Below, in pieces: positions 53,059 through 62,497 of a DNA stretch of 64,000 nucleotides (its first letter is position 1; each line of letters opens with the position of its first letter). Source of the stretch: Carthagonibacter sp032251515 (lineage in GTDB: Bacteria; Gemmatimonadota; Gemmatimonadetes; Palauibacterales; Palauibacteraceae); the NCBI GenBank assembly GCA_032251515.1, contig JAVVDU010000010.1, forward strand, positions 1-64,000. Reading direction: 5' to 3'. The notes beneath the pieces were generated by a model. That model saw nothing but the letters and a program-made list of their open reading frames with translations, was not told the origin of the DNA and searched no databases. Both the position numbers and the translations under genes were made by a program.

Positions 53059-54593
53059 CACGGCCTCCCGCGCCGGGATACCAGCCGCGGCTCCTGGCCC
53101 GCGGCTCGCAGCATCTCGCCCAGCGGAGCCGCCGCCTCCTCGGACTCGAAGGCGCCGGCGTACAGCGCGTACACCTCCTGCCCTTCCTCTCCGGCCGGCA
53201 CGACGTAAGCGATCCCCGGGGAAAGGCCCGCCTCCTCGAGACGGCGCACGGCCGCCCGGCCCTCGTCCGCGGTGTGGAACACGCCGACGAGCCACGCGAG
53301 ACCGACGGGCCGCACGTCCCACGCCCGCGCCCGCTCCTTGTGTCCCGCCTCCACGAGCTCGCGCATCAGCGATTCCCCCGCGGTCCGCTCCGCCCGCGCC
53401 CCGGCCAGCACGCGGTAGTAGACCCGCCCCCGGATCGGCGTGGGCGCCACGAACAGCGCCGCCGCACGGCCGCCCTCCCGCAGCTGGCGCGCCGCGTCCT
53501 CGGGCCGCGCGAAGCTCGCGATCAGAACGGAATACGGCAGCTCGGGGGCGGCCGGGCCCGCGGGCAGCTCCGGCGGAGCGAACTCCGCCGGGCCCTCTCC
53601 CGGATCCGGGTCGTCCGCGGCGTCCGCTCCCGCGGCGGCCCGACCGGCGGACGGCCCGCCAGCCTCGCCCGGACCGGACGCATCCGCCACGACGGCGCCT
53701 TCCGGCGCGCCATCGCCGTCCCCGCTGCCCCCGGCCAGCAACGCCCACGCCAGCACTGCCCCGACGGCGAACACGGCGACGACGATGGGCAGCTGCCACC
53801 CGAATCGGCGGCGCGGTGGTCGGTCGGTCGCCCCCGCGCGCCCCTCCGGCGCGGCGGCGCCTCCCGCCGCGCGGCCCTCTCCCGCGGCGGCGGCGTCTCC
53901 CGGGCCCGTGGCCGCCCTCATCGCCTCCGCTTCGGCCCCGGGCCGAGGAGCGCCCGCCGGCCGCTCGACCCGCGCGAGGAGCGGCGCACCTGCCAGCAGG
54001 GCCGGTTCCTTCACGTCGCCGATCGCGATGCAGCCGTCCAGGGGAAGGTCGAAGTCCGGATCCGGTCCGTACTCGCCGGCCAGGTCCTCCTCCGCCACGT
54101 AGAGGAGCACCGTGCCGCCCCGTTCGGCCACCCGGCGCAGCAGCCGATGGAATGCCGGAACCTCGCGCAGGCGGCCGAGGGGGAGGGCCCGGGCACCCGC
54201 CGGCAGATACGCGAACGCCTGGCGCGGCGCGGAACGCGCGGCCCGCGACAGGGGAAGGTCTCCGGCGAGCGAGCGGGTGAGACCGGGCGCGTCCACCGCG
54301 TCCATCAGACCGTCCAGCTCCTCCGCGCCCGGCACCGTGCAGGCGAGAAACGTGCGGCCCCGCCGCCGGCCCACCAGGTCGGCGAGGCCCGCGGCCACGC
54401 CCGCGGACCAGGCCCCCCCGCCCCGCTCGCGGACCAGCGCCACCACCGAGGCGGACGCGGGAAGCCACGGGATGGCCTCGCCTGCCGGCTCGGCCCCGGG
54501 CTCCGGTCCGCGCTCCGGTCCGCGCTCCGTCACGGGCCCCGATCGGGACCCCGGCCCGGCCACCGGCTCAGGCATCCGGCCCGACTCAGGCAT
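53055..54593 (-). CDS. pseudo-MinD/CpsD-like domain, TM helix and two SPOR-like repeats
   Basis: A 512 aa protein. Residues about 47-200 align by eye with MinD/CpsD NTPases (ASVVALVRERGGGAWSAGVA..., LTRSLAG, AYLPAG, VPAFHRLLRRVAERGGTVLLYV), but the Walker A position lacks the GKS/T residues. A disordered Ala/Pro stretch leads to one transmembrane helix (about 267-287). The exported part has two SPOR-like modules (about 353-415 and 430-505), a fold that binds glycan strands at the septum. It is coupled to smc by a four-base overlap. Confidence 0.75.
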   Translation of the reverse strand: MPESGRMPEPVAGPGSRSGPVTERGPERGPEPGAEPAGEAIPWLPASASVVALVRERGGGAWSAGVAAGLADLVGRRRGRTFLACTVPGAEELDGLMDAVDAPGLTRSLAGDLPLSRAARSAPRQAFAYLPAGARALPLGRLREVPAFHRLLRRVAERGGTVLLYVAEEDLAGEYGPDPDFDLPLDGCIAIGDVKEPALLAGAPLLARVERPAGAPRPGAEAEAMRAATGPGDAAAAGEGRAAGGAAAPEGRAGATDRPPRRRFGWQLPIVVAVFAVGAVLAWALLAGGSGDGDGAPEGAVVADASGPGEAGGPSAGRAAAGADAADDPDPGEGPAEFAPPELPAGPAAPELPYSVLIASFARPEDAARQLREGGRAAALFVAPTPIRGRVYYRVLAGARAERTAGESLMRELVEAGHKERARAWDVRPVGLAWLVGVFHTADEGRAAVRRLEEAGLSPGIAYVVPAGEEGQEVYALYAGAFESEEAAAPLGEMLRAAGQEPRLVSRRGRPW

Positions 54594-56136
54594 CCGGCTC
54601 GATTCCCGTCACCCAGCTCTGCAGCCGGCGCTCGCGCTGGAGCTGCCGGGCGGCCGCGTCCGCCTCGGCCCGGGTGGCGAACGGGCCCACGAGGCCGCGA
54701 TGCCAGGTCTCGCCCGCGAGGTCGCGGATCGTCTGGACCGCGACCGGAAACCCGGCCTCGGAGAGGTCCGTCACCAGCCGCTCGATCCCTTCCGGCTGCC
54801 GCGCGGAACCGACGATCGCGTAGTAGCCCGGCGGCGGTCCCGTCTCGCCGCCCTCCGCCGGCGGCAGTTCCTCCGGCGGGCCCGCGCCGTCGGGCGCCGT
54901 CCGCTCGCCCTCCGCCGCCGCGAGCGCGTCCCGCGGGGCGCGACGGCCGGGATCCGCCGGCGGTCCGCCCGCTTCCGCGACGTCAGGGCGCGGGACGGGC
55001 GGCACCCAGCGGACCGGAACCCACCAGGCGTCGGCCGGGGCCTCGAGCGGGCGGGAGCCGCCGCCCGGCGCCACGAGCCGCAGTCCGTCCGCCGTGCGGG
55101 AGAGCACGCCGCCATCCGGCAGGCCGAGCGGCAGGTCGCCGGCCCACGTGCCCCTGACCTCCACGGGCAGCCCCCCGGAGACGGGCAGCCGCCAGATGGC
55201 CTCCCCGTCCGTGACGAGCAGCGCCTCGCCGAACAGCGACGGCCGGATCTCGCGAGCCGTCGCCGGAAGCGTCGCGAGGCGCCGGACGGTGAACGCGAAC
55301 CGGTTCACCGCGAAGATGGCCGGGGGATCCGCGATGGCGGCGTAGATCTCGTGCGAAGAGGGCGATGCGGCCAGCGCCGTGATCGGGCCGTCGAACCTGG
55401 CCCTCCCGACCGGCTCCAGCGACTCGACCGCCAGCGCGACGAGCGCCCGCGGGTCATCGTCATCCCGGAAGACCAGCCGTCGTCCCCAGCCCGCCACGAG
55501 CCCCGGAGGGGGGGCGCCCACGCCGCCCGTTTCCGGCGGCGCGGTCGCATCCGAATGCGGGATGACCTGGAGCGTCGCGCGGCCCTCCGCCTCCGCCAGC
55601 ACCGCCACCCCGTCGTGGATCGCGCCGGCCCACAGGACGTTCCCGGACGCCTCGTGCTCCCACCGGCGATCGCCTGCGAGCGCCAGCAGGTCCGGCGCCC
55701 CGGCCGCGGCCCAGGCGACGGCCCCTTCCCCGGAGGCGCGCAGCCGGAGCTCGCCCCGCGCGATCCGGCCCAGTTCCGTGACCGAATCGCGGGCGACGTC
55801 GTACCGGAAGACGCGGCCGGCCGGCCCGGCCAGCGCCACGAGCGCTCCCTCGAGGTGCCGCGCCTCGGCGACCGGCGGCAGGCGGGTGCCCCCTTCGCGC
55901 ACCGTCCGGTCGGGCGACGCGAGATCCCGCAGCTGTGCCGGTCCTCCGTCCCGCGGCAGGGCGAGCAGACCCCACTCCTCGGCAGCCCGGCCGACCACGA
56001 GAGCCGTGCCTTGCGGAGCCGGTGCGTCGGCCCGCCGCTCCGGGCGCTGGTCGGACCGGCCGTCGCAGCCCGCGGCGGCGAGGACGGCGGCCGCCACGGC
56101 CAGGATTCCGTGCCTTCGTGCAGTTCGTGGTGCCAA
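54586..56136 (-). CDS. lipoprotein with beta-propeller-like body and C-terminal SPOR domain
   Basis: A 516 aa protein. From a TTG at 56136 the N-terminus reads a textbook lipoprotein signal, RR...LAVAAAVLAAAGC, with lipobox Cys24. The body has repeated four-strand blades (LVALAGPAGRVFRYDV; ALVALAVESLEPVG; LLVTDGEAIWRLPV). After a Pro-rich linker the last 75 residues form a SPOR domain (YYAIVGSARQPEGIERLVTDL...). It overlaps the next gene by eight bases. It heads the smc operon. Confidence 0.78.
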   Translation of the reverse strand: MAPRTARRHGILAVAAAVLAAAGCDGRSDQRPERRADAPAPQGTALVVGRAAEEWGLLALPRDGGPAQLRDLASPDRTVREGGTRLPPVAEARHLEGALVALAGPAGRVFRYDVARDSVTELGRIARGELRLRASGEGAVAWAAAGAPDLLALAGDRRWEHEASGNVLWAGAIHDGVAVLAEAEGRATLQVIPHSDATAPPETGGVGAPPPGLVAGWGRRLVFRDDDDPRALVALAVESLEPVGRARFDGPITALAASPSSHEIYAAIADPPAIFAVNRFAFTVRRLATLPATAREIRPSLFGEALLVTDGEAIWRLPVSGGLPVEVRGTWAGDLPLGLPDGGVLSRTADGLRLVAPGGGSRPLEAPADAWWVPVRWVPPVPRPDVAEAGGPPADPGRRAPRDALAAAEGERTAPDGAGPPEELPPAEGGETGPPPGYYAIVGSARQPEGIERLVTDLSEAGFPVAVQTIRDLAGETWHRGLVGPFATRAEADAAARQLQRERRLQSWVTGIEPDA

Positions 56137-56196
56137 CGAGCTCGCCTCAGGGGTTCGCGTGCGGCCTGCGCCGCGGGACGGCGCCTCCGGCCGCCG

Positions 56197-56226
56197 AATA
56201 GTGCCCCACCGGACGATCCCCCGCAA
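56197..56226 (-). promoter_or_regulatory. weak candidate promoter of the SPOR-smc operon
   Basis: On the minus strand TTGCGG (56226-56221) lies 17-18 bases before CACTATT. It is in the 134-base gap between the large peptidase gene and the SPOR lipoprotein. The -10 is imperfect and read-through from upstream is possible. Confidence 0.3.
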
Positions 56227-56270
56227 GAAACCCGGAACGCGCCTGCCGATGCGACCCGTTGACGCCCGGC

Positions 56271-59200
56271 TCAGAAGATCTCCCCCACCGACACGGACCA
56301 GATCCCGTCGCCCGGCCCGCGCGAACGCCCCGTGGGAACGGCGTAGTCGAGCCGCAGGATCGCGAAGAACAGGTTCAACCGGATGCCCGCGCCGTAGCTG
56401 GCCAGCGGCGCCCGCCGGCGCACGATGTCGTCGTCCCGGTCCCGCTGCAGGACCAGCGACGACCGTCCCGGCGTCCACGCCACGCCCAGGTCGAAGAACA
56501 GCGTCGCGTCGAGCGCCGGGAAGTTCAGCGGCAGCCAGGCATCCTTGCGGGCGTTGAGGAGCGGCAGACGCATCTCGGAGTTCAGCAGCAGGACGCTCGA
56601 CCCGATGAGTTGCTCCTGCGCCGGACAGAACAGGTCGGAGCCGCTGCGCTCCCGGGAAGCGACGCATTCGTCGAGCTCGAAGGAGCCGAGATCGTATCCG
56701 CGGAGGAAGTACGGGCCGCCCCACGCGAACGTGAACTCCTCCGCGTCGTCGCCCGCCGTCGTCCCGACGCGTGTGAACGAGAGCAGCCGCTGCGCGAACA
56801 CGAGGGAGCCGGGGAGCGGCGTGTAGTGCCGCAGGTCCGCTGTCAGGTCGGCCAGGTTCAGGTCGCCGGCCGACAGGGACGCGCCGAGGCGGAGCCGGCG
56901 GCCGGCCACGGCGCCCGTGAATCCGGGCAGCGAGTTGTCGAACACGTACGCGATGGTCGGAACGAGGAAAGCCCGCGTCGGTCCGTCGAGCACGGTCGTG
57001 AAGCCGTCGCCCCGCGTGGCATCGAAGCCCCGCAGGACGAGGTCCGTCTGGATCGAAGAGGCCTCGAGGCCGAAGTCGAAACGGGCGAACGAGCTGAGCG
57101 GCGCCTGCGCGAGGATTCCCACCGAGCGGAACTGGTCGCGCTGGAACAGCTCGAACTGTCCGACCGAGCCGGGGCGGCCGGGCACCTCGCCCGATCGGCG
57201 GCCGAAGAAGCGGAAGAAGGGGAACTGGCGGAAGCTGACCCCCAGGTTCACCCGGTTCTTCAGGTACGTGTACGAGGTGAACACCTGCGCGTCGTCGAAC
57301 GACCCCTGGACCGCGGCGGCGATCCACAGGTTGTGGTTGCCCAGCATGTCGGACAGGGAGACGAAGGAGCCCCCGCTCACGGAGTTTCCGAAGAACCCGC
57401 CCACCTGCGCGCCGATCGTGGGCCGGCCCACGATGTCGGGGCTCAGCCGGGCCGTGTAGTCCCGGCTGGTGAAGGCCGCCGTGTCCGGCAGAGCGAGGCT
57501 CGCCGAGTCGAGGAGGGCCCGGACCGACCGGGGATCTTCGGCCGCGGCCACCGCGAGGGCCTCACCGTCGCCACCGAGGTCCGAGCGCCGGAAACCCCCG
57601 TCGGCGCGGTAGAACGAGGACGGCTCGCCCCCGTCGCCCCGCGCCCCGTCGCCGTCCACCACCCCACCGCCGTCCGCCGCCCCACCGCCACCGTCGCCGC
57701 GCCGCTCCACGAGACGGATCCGTCCGACCTGGTCCGCCGCCGTCGGGGTGGAGCCCGGAGCACCCGCGGGGCCGGCCTTCTCCGTCGGCCGGTCCGCCAC
57801 GTAGATGTTGAATCCGGCGTCCTCGAAGTAGGAGAACGCCAGGCGGTCCGCCGCACGGGCCCACGTGAGACCGGGACTCGTGAGCAGCGCCCCCTCGCCC
57901 ATGGCGCCGGTGAGGCTGTGCGTCAGGCGCGTCGTCCGTCCGGCCCCCCGGTCGTGCAGGTAGACGTCGAACGCGCCGGCCCGCGTCGCCAGGTACGCCA
58001 CGACCGAACCGTCCGGGGACCAGGCAGGATCGATCGCCGTTCCGCCCTCCTGGCCGGGCAGAAGGCTCTTCTCTCCCGTCGCCGGATCGAGGATCGCGAT
58101 CCGCAACGGTCCGAACACGAGGCGTTCGAAGTCCGACTCCGGCGTGTCGTCCGTCGCGTAGGCCAGCAGACGCCCGTCCGGCGACCAGGCGGGATGGAGC
58201 TGCGAGAACCGATCCGCCGTCAGACGCTCGAGGCGGTCCGTTCCGACCTCCCAGGCGTAGAGGTCGCTGATCCCGCCGCGCAGTCCCGTGAACGCGATCC
58301 GCCTTCCGTCAGGCGACCAGGTCGGCGACTGGATGCCGTTCAGGTCCGGCGTCCAGCGCGACACGACCTCGCCCGTCTCCGCGTCGGCCACGATGAGCGC
58401 GTCCCGCCCCCCCGCGGCCGCCACGAAGGCCACCCGCCGGCCGTCGGGCGCCCACTCCGCCGCCGACGTCAGGTACCGCAGGCTCTCGAAGCTCCCGCTG
58501 CGGGCCGCGGCGGCGAGGCGCCGCAGGGGACGACCGGTCTCGACGTCGGCCACCCACAGATCGAAGAAGCCGTGCAGGTCGTGCGCCCGGTCCGACAGGT
58601 AGACGAGCCGCGTGCCGTCGGGCGACAGGGCGGGCGCGATGTAGCTCGGCGAGGACGCGCGCCCCGTCGGCAGGGCGTGGTCGGTCACGCGCCGCGCCAC
58701 GGTCCGCACGTCGCCGGCCCGCCGGATCGACGGCACGTGGGCCGCCCGCACCGCGTCGTGCCACTCCCGGGTCAGGTCTTCCAGCCCGATGCCGAGGGTC
58801 CGCTCGAAGGCGCCCCGGATCCCGAGGGCGCCGGCGCGCTTCAGCAGGAGCCCGATCGCCTCGTCGCCCCAGCGGGCGCCGATCCAGTTCCACAGAGACT
58901 GACCGAAGCGGTAGGAGAGGAAGTCGTGGAACCGATCCATCTCCTCGATCGTGCGCAGGTAGCCCGACAGGGTCGCATCGCGCATCCAGGCGGACGTCTT
59001 GGCGTCGATGCGGCCGACCGACAGGTACTCCGCCATTCCCTCCATGAACCACAGGCTGGGCACGAAGGCGAACGGCGATGCGCTCTGCTCGACCACCCCG
59101 CGGCGCAGGATGTCGAACTGGAACGCGTGGACGATCTCGTGTCCGAGCACGTGCTCGAACTCCGCCCACGATCCCGTCAGGGGGAGCAGCACCCGGTCGC

Positions 59201-59558
59201 GCAGCGACTCGGTGACGCCGCCGGTGGACTCGTCGACGTGCCCCCCGAGCACGTTCGTCTGCTGGAAGTCCGTCTGGGAGGCGTACAGGATGATCGGCTT
59301 GCGGCGGGCGAACTCGTGGTCGAGGATCCGGCTCAGGCGCCCGTAGATCCGCTCCGCCATGCGAGCCGCCTGGACCGCGGCTTCGCGCTCTTCCTCGTAG
59401 AAGTAGATGTCGAAGTGGGCCGTCTCGATGATCCGGAAGTCGCGCGGCCGGTACTGGACGCGGTTCCGTGACGACTGGGCGCCGGCCGGCGGCGGAAGCA
59501 GGAGCGCGGCGAGTCCGGCGAGGAGGGCCGTGACGGGGGCGGCACGGCCGGCGGTCAC
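56271..59558 (-). CDS. secreted gluzincin-TolB propeller-outer membrane barrel protein
   Basis: The 1095 aa protein has a signal peptide (to about residue 28), a peptidase MA-like domain with HEIVH (140-144) and a Glu in WFMEGMAEYL, then several PD40/TolB-like blades with the recurring SPDG box (about 300-590), a Gly/Asp-rich linker (about 600-690) and a C-terminal region of alternating strands ending in ...SVSVGEIF, typical of outer-membrane barrels. The architecture suggests a cell-surface protease or receptor. The start is GTG. Confidence 0.82.
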   Translation of the reverse strand: MTAGRAAPVTALLAGLAALLLPPPAGAQSSRNRVQYRPRDFRIIETAHFDIYFYEEEREAAVQAARMAERIYGRLSRILDHEFARRKPIILYASQTDFQQTNVLGGHVDESTGGVTESLRDRVLLPLTGSWAEFEHVLGHEIVHAFQFDILRRGVVEQSASPFAFVPSLWFMEGMAEYLSVGRIDAKTSAWMRDATLSGYLRTIEEMDRFHDFLSYRFGQSLWNWIGARWGDEAIGLLLKRAGALGIRGAFERTLGIGLEDLTREWHDAVRAAHVPSIRRAGDVRTVARRVTDHALPTGRASSPSYIAPALSPDGTRLVYLSDRAHDLHGFFDLWVADVETGRPLRRLAAAARSGSFESLRYLTSAAEWAPDGRRVAFVAAAGGRDALIVADAETGEVVSRWTPDLNGIQSPTWSPDGRRIAFTGLRGGISDLYAWEVGTDRLERLTADRFSQLHPAWSPDGRLLAYATDDTPESDFERLVFGPLRIAILDPATGEKSLLPGQEGGTAIDPAWSPDGSVVAYLATRAGAFDVYLHDRGAGRTTRLTHSLTGAMGEGALLTSPGLTWARAADRLAFSYFEDAGFNIYVADRPTEKAGPAGAPGSTPTAADQVGRIRLVERRGDGGGGAADGGGVVDGDGARGDGGEPSSFYRADGGFRRSDLGGDGEALAVAAAEDPRSVRALLDSASLALPDTAAFTSRDYTARLSPDIVGRPTIGAQVGGFFGNSVSGGSFVSLSDMLGNHNLWIAAAVQGSFDDAQVFTSYTYLKNRVNLGVSFRQFPFFRFFGRRSGEVPGRPGSVGQFELFQRDQFRSVGILAQAPLSSFARFDFGLEASSIQTDLVLRGFDATRGDGFTTVLDGPTRAFLVPTIAYVFDNSLPGFTGAVAGRRLRLGASLSAGDLNLADLTADLRHYTPLPGSLVFAQRLLSFTRVGTTAGDDAEEFTFAWGGPYFLRGYDLGSFELDECVASRERSGSDLFCPAQEQLIGSSVLLLNSEMRLPLLNARKDAWLPLNFPALDATLFFDLGVAWTPGRSSLVLQRDRDDDIVRRRAPLASYGAGIRLNLFFAILRLDYAVPTGRSRGPGDGIWSVSVGEIF

Positions 59559-59562
59559 GGCA

Positions 59563-59985
59563 TCAGCTCCCGGCGGGCGACGGGTCCGCGATGCGTGTCG
59601 TGGGCGCGTCTCCCCACAGCTCCTCGAGCCGGTAGAAGTCGCGTACCCGCGGCAGGAACACGTGCACCACGATCGACACGAAGTCGAGCAGGATCCACGA
59701 GGCGGGCCCCTTGCCCTCGATCCCCACCGGGCGCGCGCCGGCGGCCCGGGCGCGTTCGAGCACCCGCTCGGCGATCGCCCGGGCGTGCGTGTCGCTGTCG
59801 CCCGAGGCGATCACGAACCAGTCGGCGGCGTCGGACAAGCCGCGCAGGTCGAGCAGCAGCGGATCGCGGGCCTTCCGCTCCAGCAGCGCCTCGAGGATCG
59901 CCGCGAGCTCGGGCGGCTTCGCCTCCGGACGCCCGTCCGGGCGGGAGCCGCTCCGGCGTCCGCTTCCCTTCGCCCCGCCCTTCAT
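59563..59985 (-). CDS. rsfS: ribosome silencing factor RsfS
   Basis: The 140 aa protein has the RsfS/YbeB core: DPLLLDLRGLSDAADWFVIASGDS, HARAIAERV, WILLDFVSIVVHVF and FYRLEELWGDA. It binds L14 and blocks subunit joining in starvation. The basic N-terminal extension (about 25 residues) is unusual. The ATG is 35 bases after the DAK2-DegV gene. Confidence 0.92.
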   Translation of the reverse strand: MKGGAKGSGRRSGSRPDGRPEAKPPELAAILEALLERKARDPLLLDLRGLSDAADWFVIASGDSDTHARAIAERVLERARAAGARPVGIEGKGPASWILLDFVSIVVHVFLPRVRDFYRLEELWGDAPTTRIADPSPAGS

Positions 59986-60020
59986 CGCGTCGCCGCGCTC
60001 CTCCCCGTGCACTGCCGGCG

Positions 60021-61928
60021 TCAGTCCTCGATCTGGTAGGCCACGGCCCACGCCCCCGGCCCCACGTGGACGCCGAGCACGGCCGTGGCCGGCCCGGCGA
60101 GGATCTCCACGGGATCGTACCGCGTCTCGAGCTCCCGCACGATCCGGTCCGCCATCTCCGCGGCCGCGAAGTGCGCCACGCCCAGCCGGTAGCGGCGCGC
60201 CTCGAGCAGGCGCTCGTCCAGCAGCCCCAGCACGCGCTCCAGCACCGCCTCGCTGCCGCGCACCCGGCCGATCGCCGTCAGGCGGCCATCGTCGCTCAGG
60301 CTGAGGATCGGCTTCAGGTCGAGCCGCTCGCCGAGCCACGCTCGGGCCCGGCCGATCCTCCCCGAGCGGGCGAGATACTCCAGCGTTTCGACCGTGAACA
60401 GGATGTTCGACCGGGCGCGGACGCGCTCCAGCTCGCGGAGCACCTCCGGCAGCTCGCGTCCCTCGTCGAGCAGCTCGACGGCGCGCACGGCCAGCAGCCC
60501 GGCGCCCAGCGAGCCGGACCGCGAGTCGAAGGCCGCCCCCTCGACGCCGGCCGTGTCCCGCAGCGCGGCGGCGCCCGCGCCGTACGTGCCCGACACCGCC
60601 GAGCTGAGGAAGATGCCCAGGACCGACTCCGCGCCTCCGGCGATGCCGCGCCGGTACGCCTCCGCGAACGCGGCGGGAGCGGGCTGCGAGGTGGACGGCT
60701 CCGGGGCCCCCTCGCGCCGTATCAGGTCGTAGAGCGCCGCGGCGTCGATGTCCACCCCGTCCCGGTACGAGATGTCGCCGACCACGACCTGGAGTGGCAC
60801 CACGGCCACTCCGTGCCGTTCGGTCCACTCGTGCGGCAGGTCACAGGACGAGTCCACGACCACCGCCACGTGCGTCGTCGCGCCGGCCAGCGACGTGTCC
60901 TCGATCCGCTCGGAGACGACTTCCCCGAACCGCGACAGCGTGGCGACCACTTCCTCCGGCCGGTCGGCGTGCACGTGCACCTTGGCGAGGTCCCCCGCCC
61001 GCAGGACGATGAGCGATGTGCCCTGCCCGCCGAGGGCCGCACGGAGCTCGGCCTCCGGGGGAAGCGCACCGCCGCGGATCGCGACCTGGGTGCAGTAGCG
61101 GCCCTCGTCCGCACCCACCCCCGACTGGCGGGCGAAGTACAGGCCGCCGGCAGCCGGCGCCTCCTCGAGGTGGTCGTCGCGGATCTTTCCCTCGATGTAG
61201 TGGAGGATCCCCTCGAAGAAGCTGACGAAGCCCTTGGCGCCGGCGTCCACCACCCCCGCCTGCCGCAGGGCGGGAAGCATGTCGCGCGTGCGCTGCAGCG
61301 AGCGCTCGGCGGCGTCCTGCATCTCGTGCAGCCACGCGTGGAAGTCGTCACTGCCCGAGGCGGTCCGCCGCCGGGCCTCGGCGGCCATGTCACGCGCCAC
61401 CGTGATGATGGTGCCCTCGCGGGGGCGCTCGAGGACCTCCTGCAGGGCGGCGGCGGCGCCGGTCAGCGCCTCGGCGACCTCGCTCGATCCCGCCCGGACC
61501 TGGTCACGCAGGCCGGAGGCGAAGCCGAGCAGAAAGCGGGAGAACAGCATCCCGGAGTTGCCCCGCGCCGCGAGCACGCTGGCCTCGGCCGCCCGTTCCG
61601 CCACCTCGGAGAGCGAGCGGCTCTCCAGCGGGCGCACCGCCTCGGCCACGGAGCTCAGGGTGAGCGCGAGGTTCGTTCCCGTGTCGCCGTCCGGGACGGG
61701 AAACACGTTGATCCGGTCCAGTTCCTCGCGCTGCCGGCGGACGTTCCGGACTCCCGCCAGGATCACCCGGCGGAGGCGCCGCCCATCGAGGTAGGCGATG
61801 CGGCGCGGCGAAGGACCTTCCCCGGTCGTGGGCGCCGGGCCGGGCTCCGGCGATGCGGCGGACCCGGAGTCCGGGCGTGCCGGCTCTCCGGGCATCCCAC
61901 CATCGGGTGCGAGCGGCGTTTCGCCCAC
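60021..61928 (-). CDS. fused DAK2 kinase (FakA-like) and DegV (FakB-like) protein
   Basis: A 635 aa protein. The N-terminal DAK2/DhaL kinase domain (about 45-250) has NVFPVPDGDTGTN and ARGNSGM. The FakA middle domain (about 260-345) keeps the zinc residues Cys279, His318 and His320. A DegV fatty-acid-binding domain (about 353-633) has VVVDSSCDLP, SSAVSGTY and LARSGRIGRA. Together they make a one-chain fatty acid kinase in which FakB replaces the FakA C-terminal domain. The start is GTG with GGGAGG upstream. Confidence 0.88.
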   Translation of the reverse strand: MGETPLAPDGGMPGEPARPDSGSAASPEPGPAPTTGEGPSPRRIAYLDGRRLRRVILAGVRNVRRQREELDRINVFPVPDGDTGTNLALTLSSVAEAVRPLESRSLSEVAERAAEASVLAARGNSGMLFSRFLLGFASGLRDQVRAGSSEVAEALTGAAAALQEVLERPREGTIITVARDMAAEARRRTASGSDDFHAWLHEMQDAAERSLQRTRDMLPALRQAGVVDAGAKGFVSFFEGILHYIEGKIRDDHLEEAPAAGGLYFARQSGVGADEGRYCTQVAIRGGALPPEAELRAALGGQGTSLIVLRAGDLAKVHVHADRPEEVVATLSRFGEVVSERIEDTSLAGATTHVAVVVDSSCDLPHEWTERHGVAVVPLQVVVGDISYRDGVDIDAAALYDLIRREGAPEPSTSQPAPAAFAEAYRRGIAGGAESVLGIFLSSAVSGTYGAGAAALRDTAGVEGAAFDSRSGSLGAGLLAVRAVELLDEGRELPEVLRELERVRARSNILFTVETLEYLARSGRIGRARAWLGERLDLKPILSLSDDGRLTAIGRVRGSEAVLERVLGLLDERLLEARRYRLGVAHFAAAEMADRIVRELETRYDPVEILAGPATAVLGVHVGPGAWAVAYQIED

Positions 61929-62007
61929 GGGCCTCCCTCCTGCCGGGTCCCAGTTCCGTCGAGTCGCACGGCCGGCGCTCCGGTCCGGTCGGCTCGCCGG
62001 ACGCGGC

Positions 62008-62457
62008 TCAGGTCTCCGCGACCACCCAGACCGAGATCTCCGGCTGGACGTCCGCGTGCAGGCGGACGGGCACCTTGTACACCCCCAGCTGCTTGATCGG
62101 TTCGTCCAACTGGATGATGTGCCGGTCGATCTCGTGTCCCTGCTCCGCCAGCGCCTGCGCGATGTCGGCCGTGGTCACCGACCCGAACAGGCGTCCCTCC
62201 TCGCCGGCCTTCACATGGAAGGTGACCGCTACGCCCGCCAGCCGTTCGCCCACCGCCTCGGCGCGCTCGAGGTCCCGCGTCGAGCGGGCCGCCACGTGAC
62301 GGCGCTCCTCCTCGAGCCGCCGCAGGTTCGCGTCGGTCGCCTCGTAGGCGAGCCCCTGCGGGAGAAGGAAGTTCCGGGCGTACCCCGCCTTCACGTCCAC
62401 CACCTCGCCCGCGTCACCGAGCTTCTCCACGTCCTGCCTCAGGATGATCCGGACCAT
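62008..62457 (-). CDS. rplI: 50S ribosomal protein L9
   Basis: The 149 aa protein has the N-terminal signature VRIILRQDVEKLGDAGEVVDVKAGYARNFLLPQGLA, the long linking helix and the C-terminal domain (HVKAGEEGRLFGSVT). It is of standard length. The ATG is at 62457. Confidence 0.97.
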   Translation of the reverse strand: MVRIILRQDVEKLGDAGEVVDVKAGYARNFLLPQGLAYEATDANLRRLEEERRHVAARSTRDLERAEAVGERLAGVAVTFHVKAGEEGRLFGSVTTADIAQALAEQGHEIDRHIIQLDEPIKQLGVYKVPVRLHADVQPEISVWVVAET

Positions 62458-62497
62458 TGTTCCCCTGTCTTCGCTGCAGTGTCCCGGGGCGATCGCT

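Noticed and set aside
49495..53208. 1237-codon open frame on the plus strand
   Set aside because: Antisense of smc, low-complexity Arg/Leu/Pro composition, no motif.
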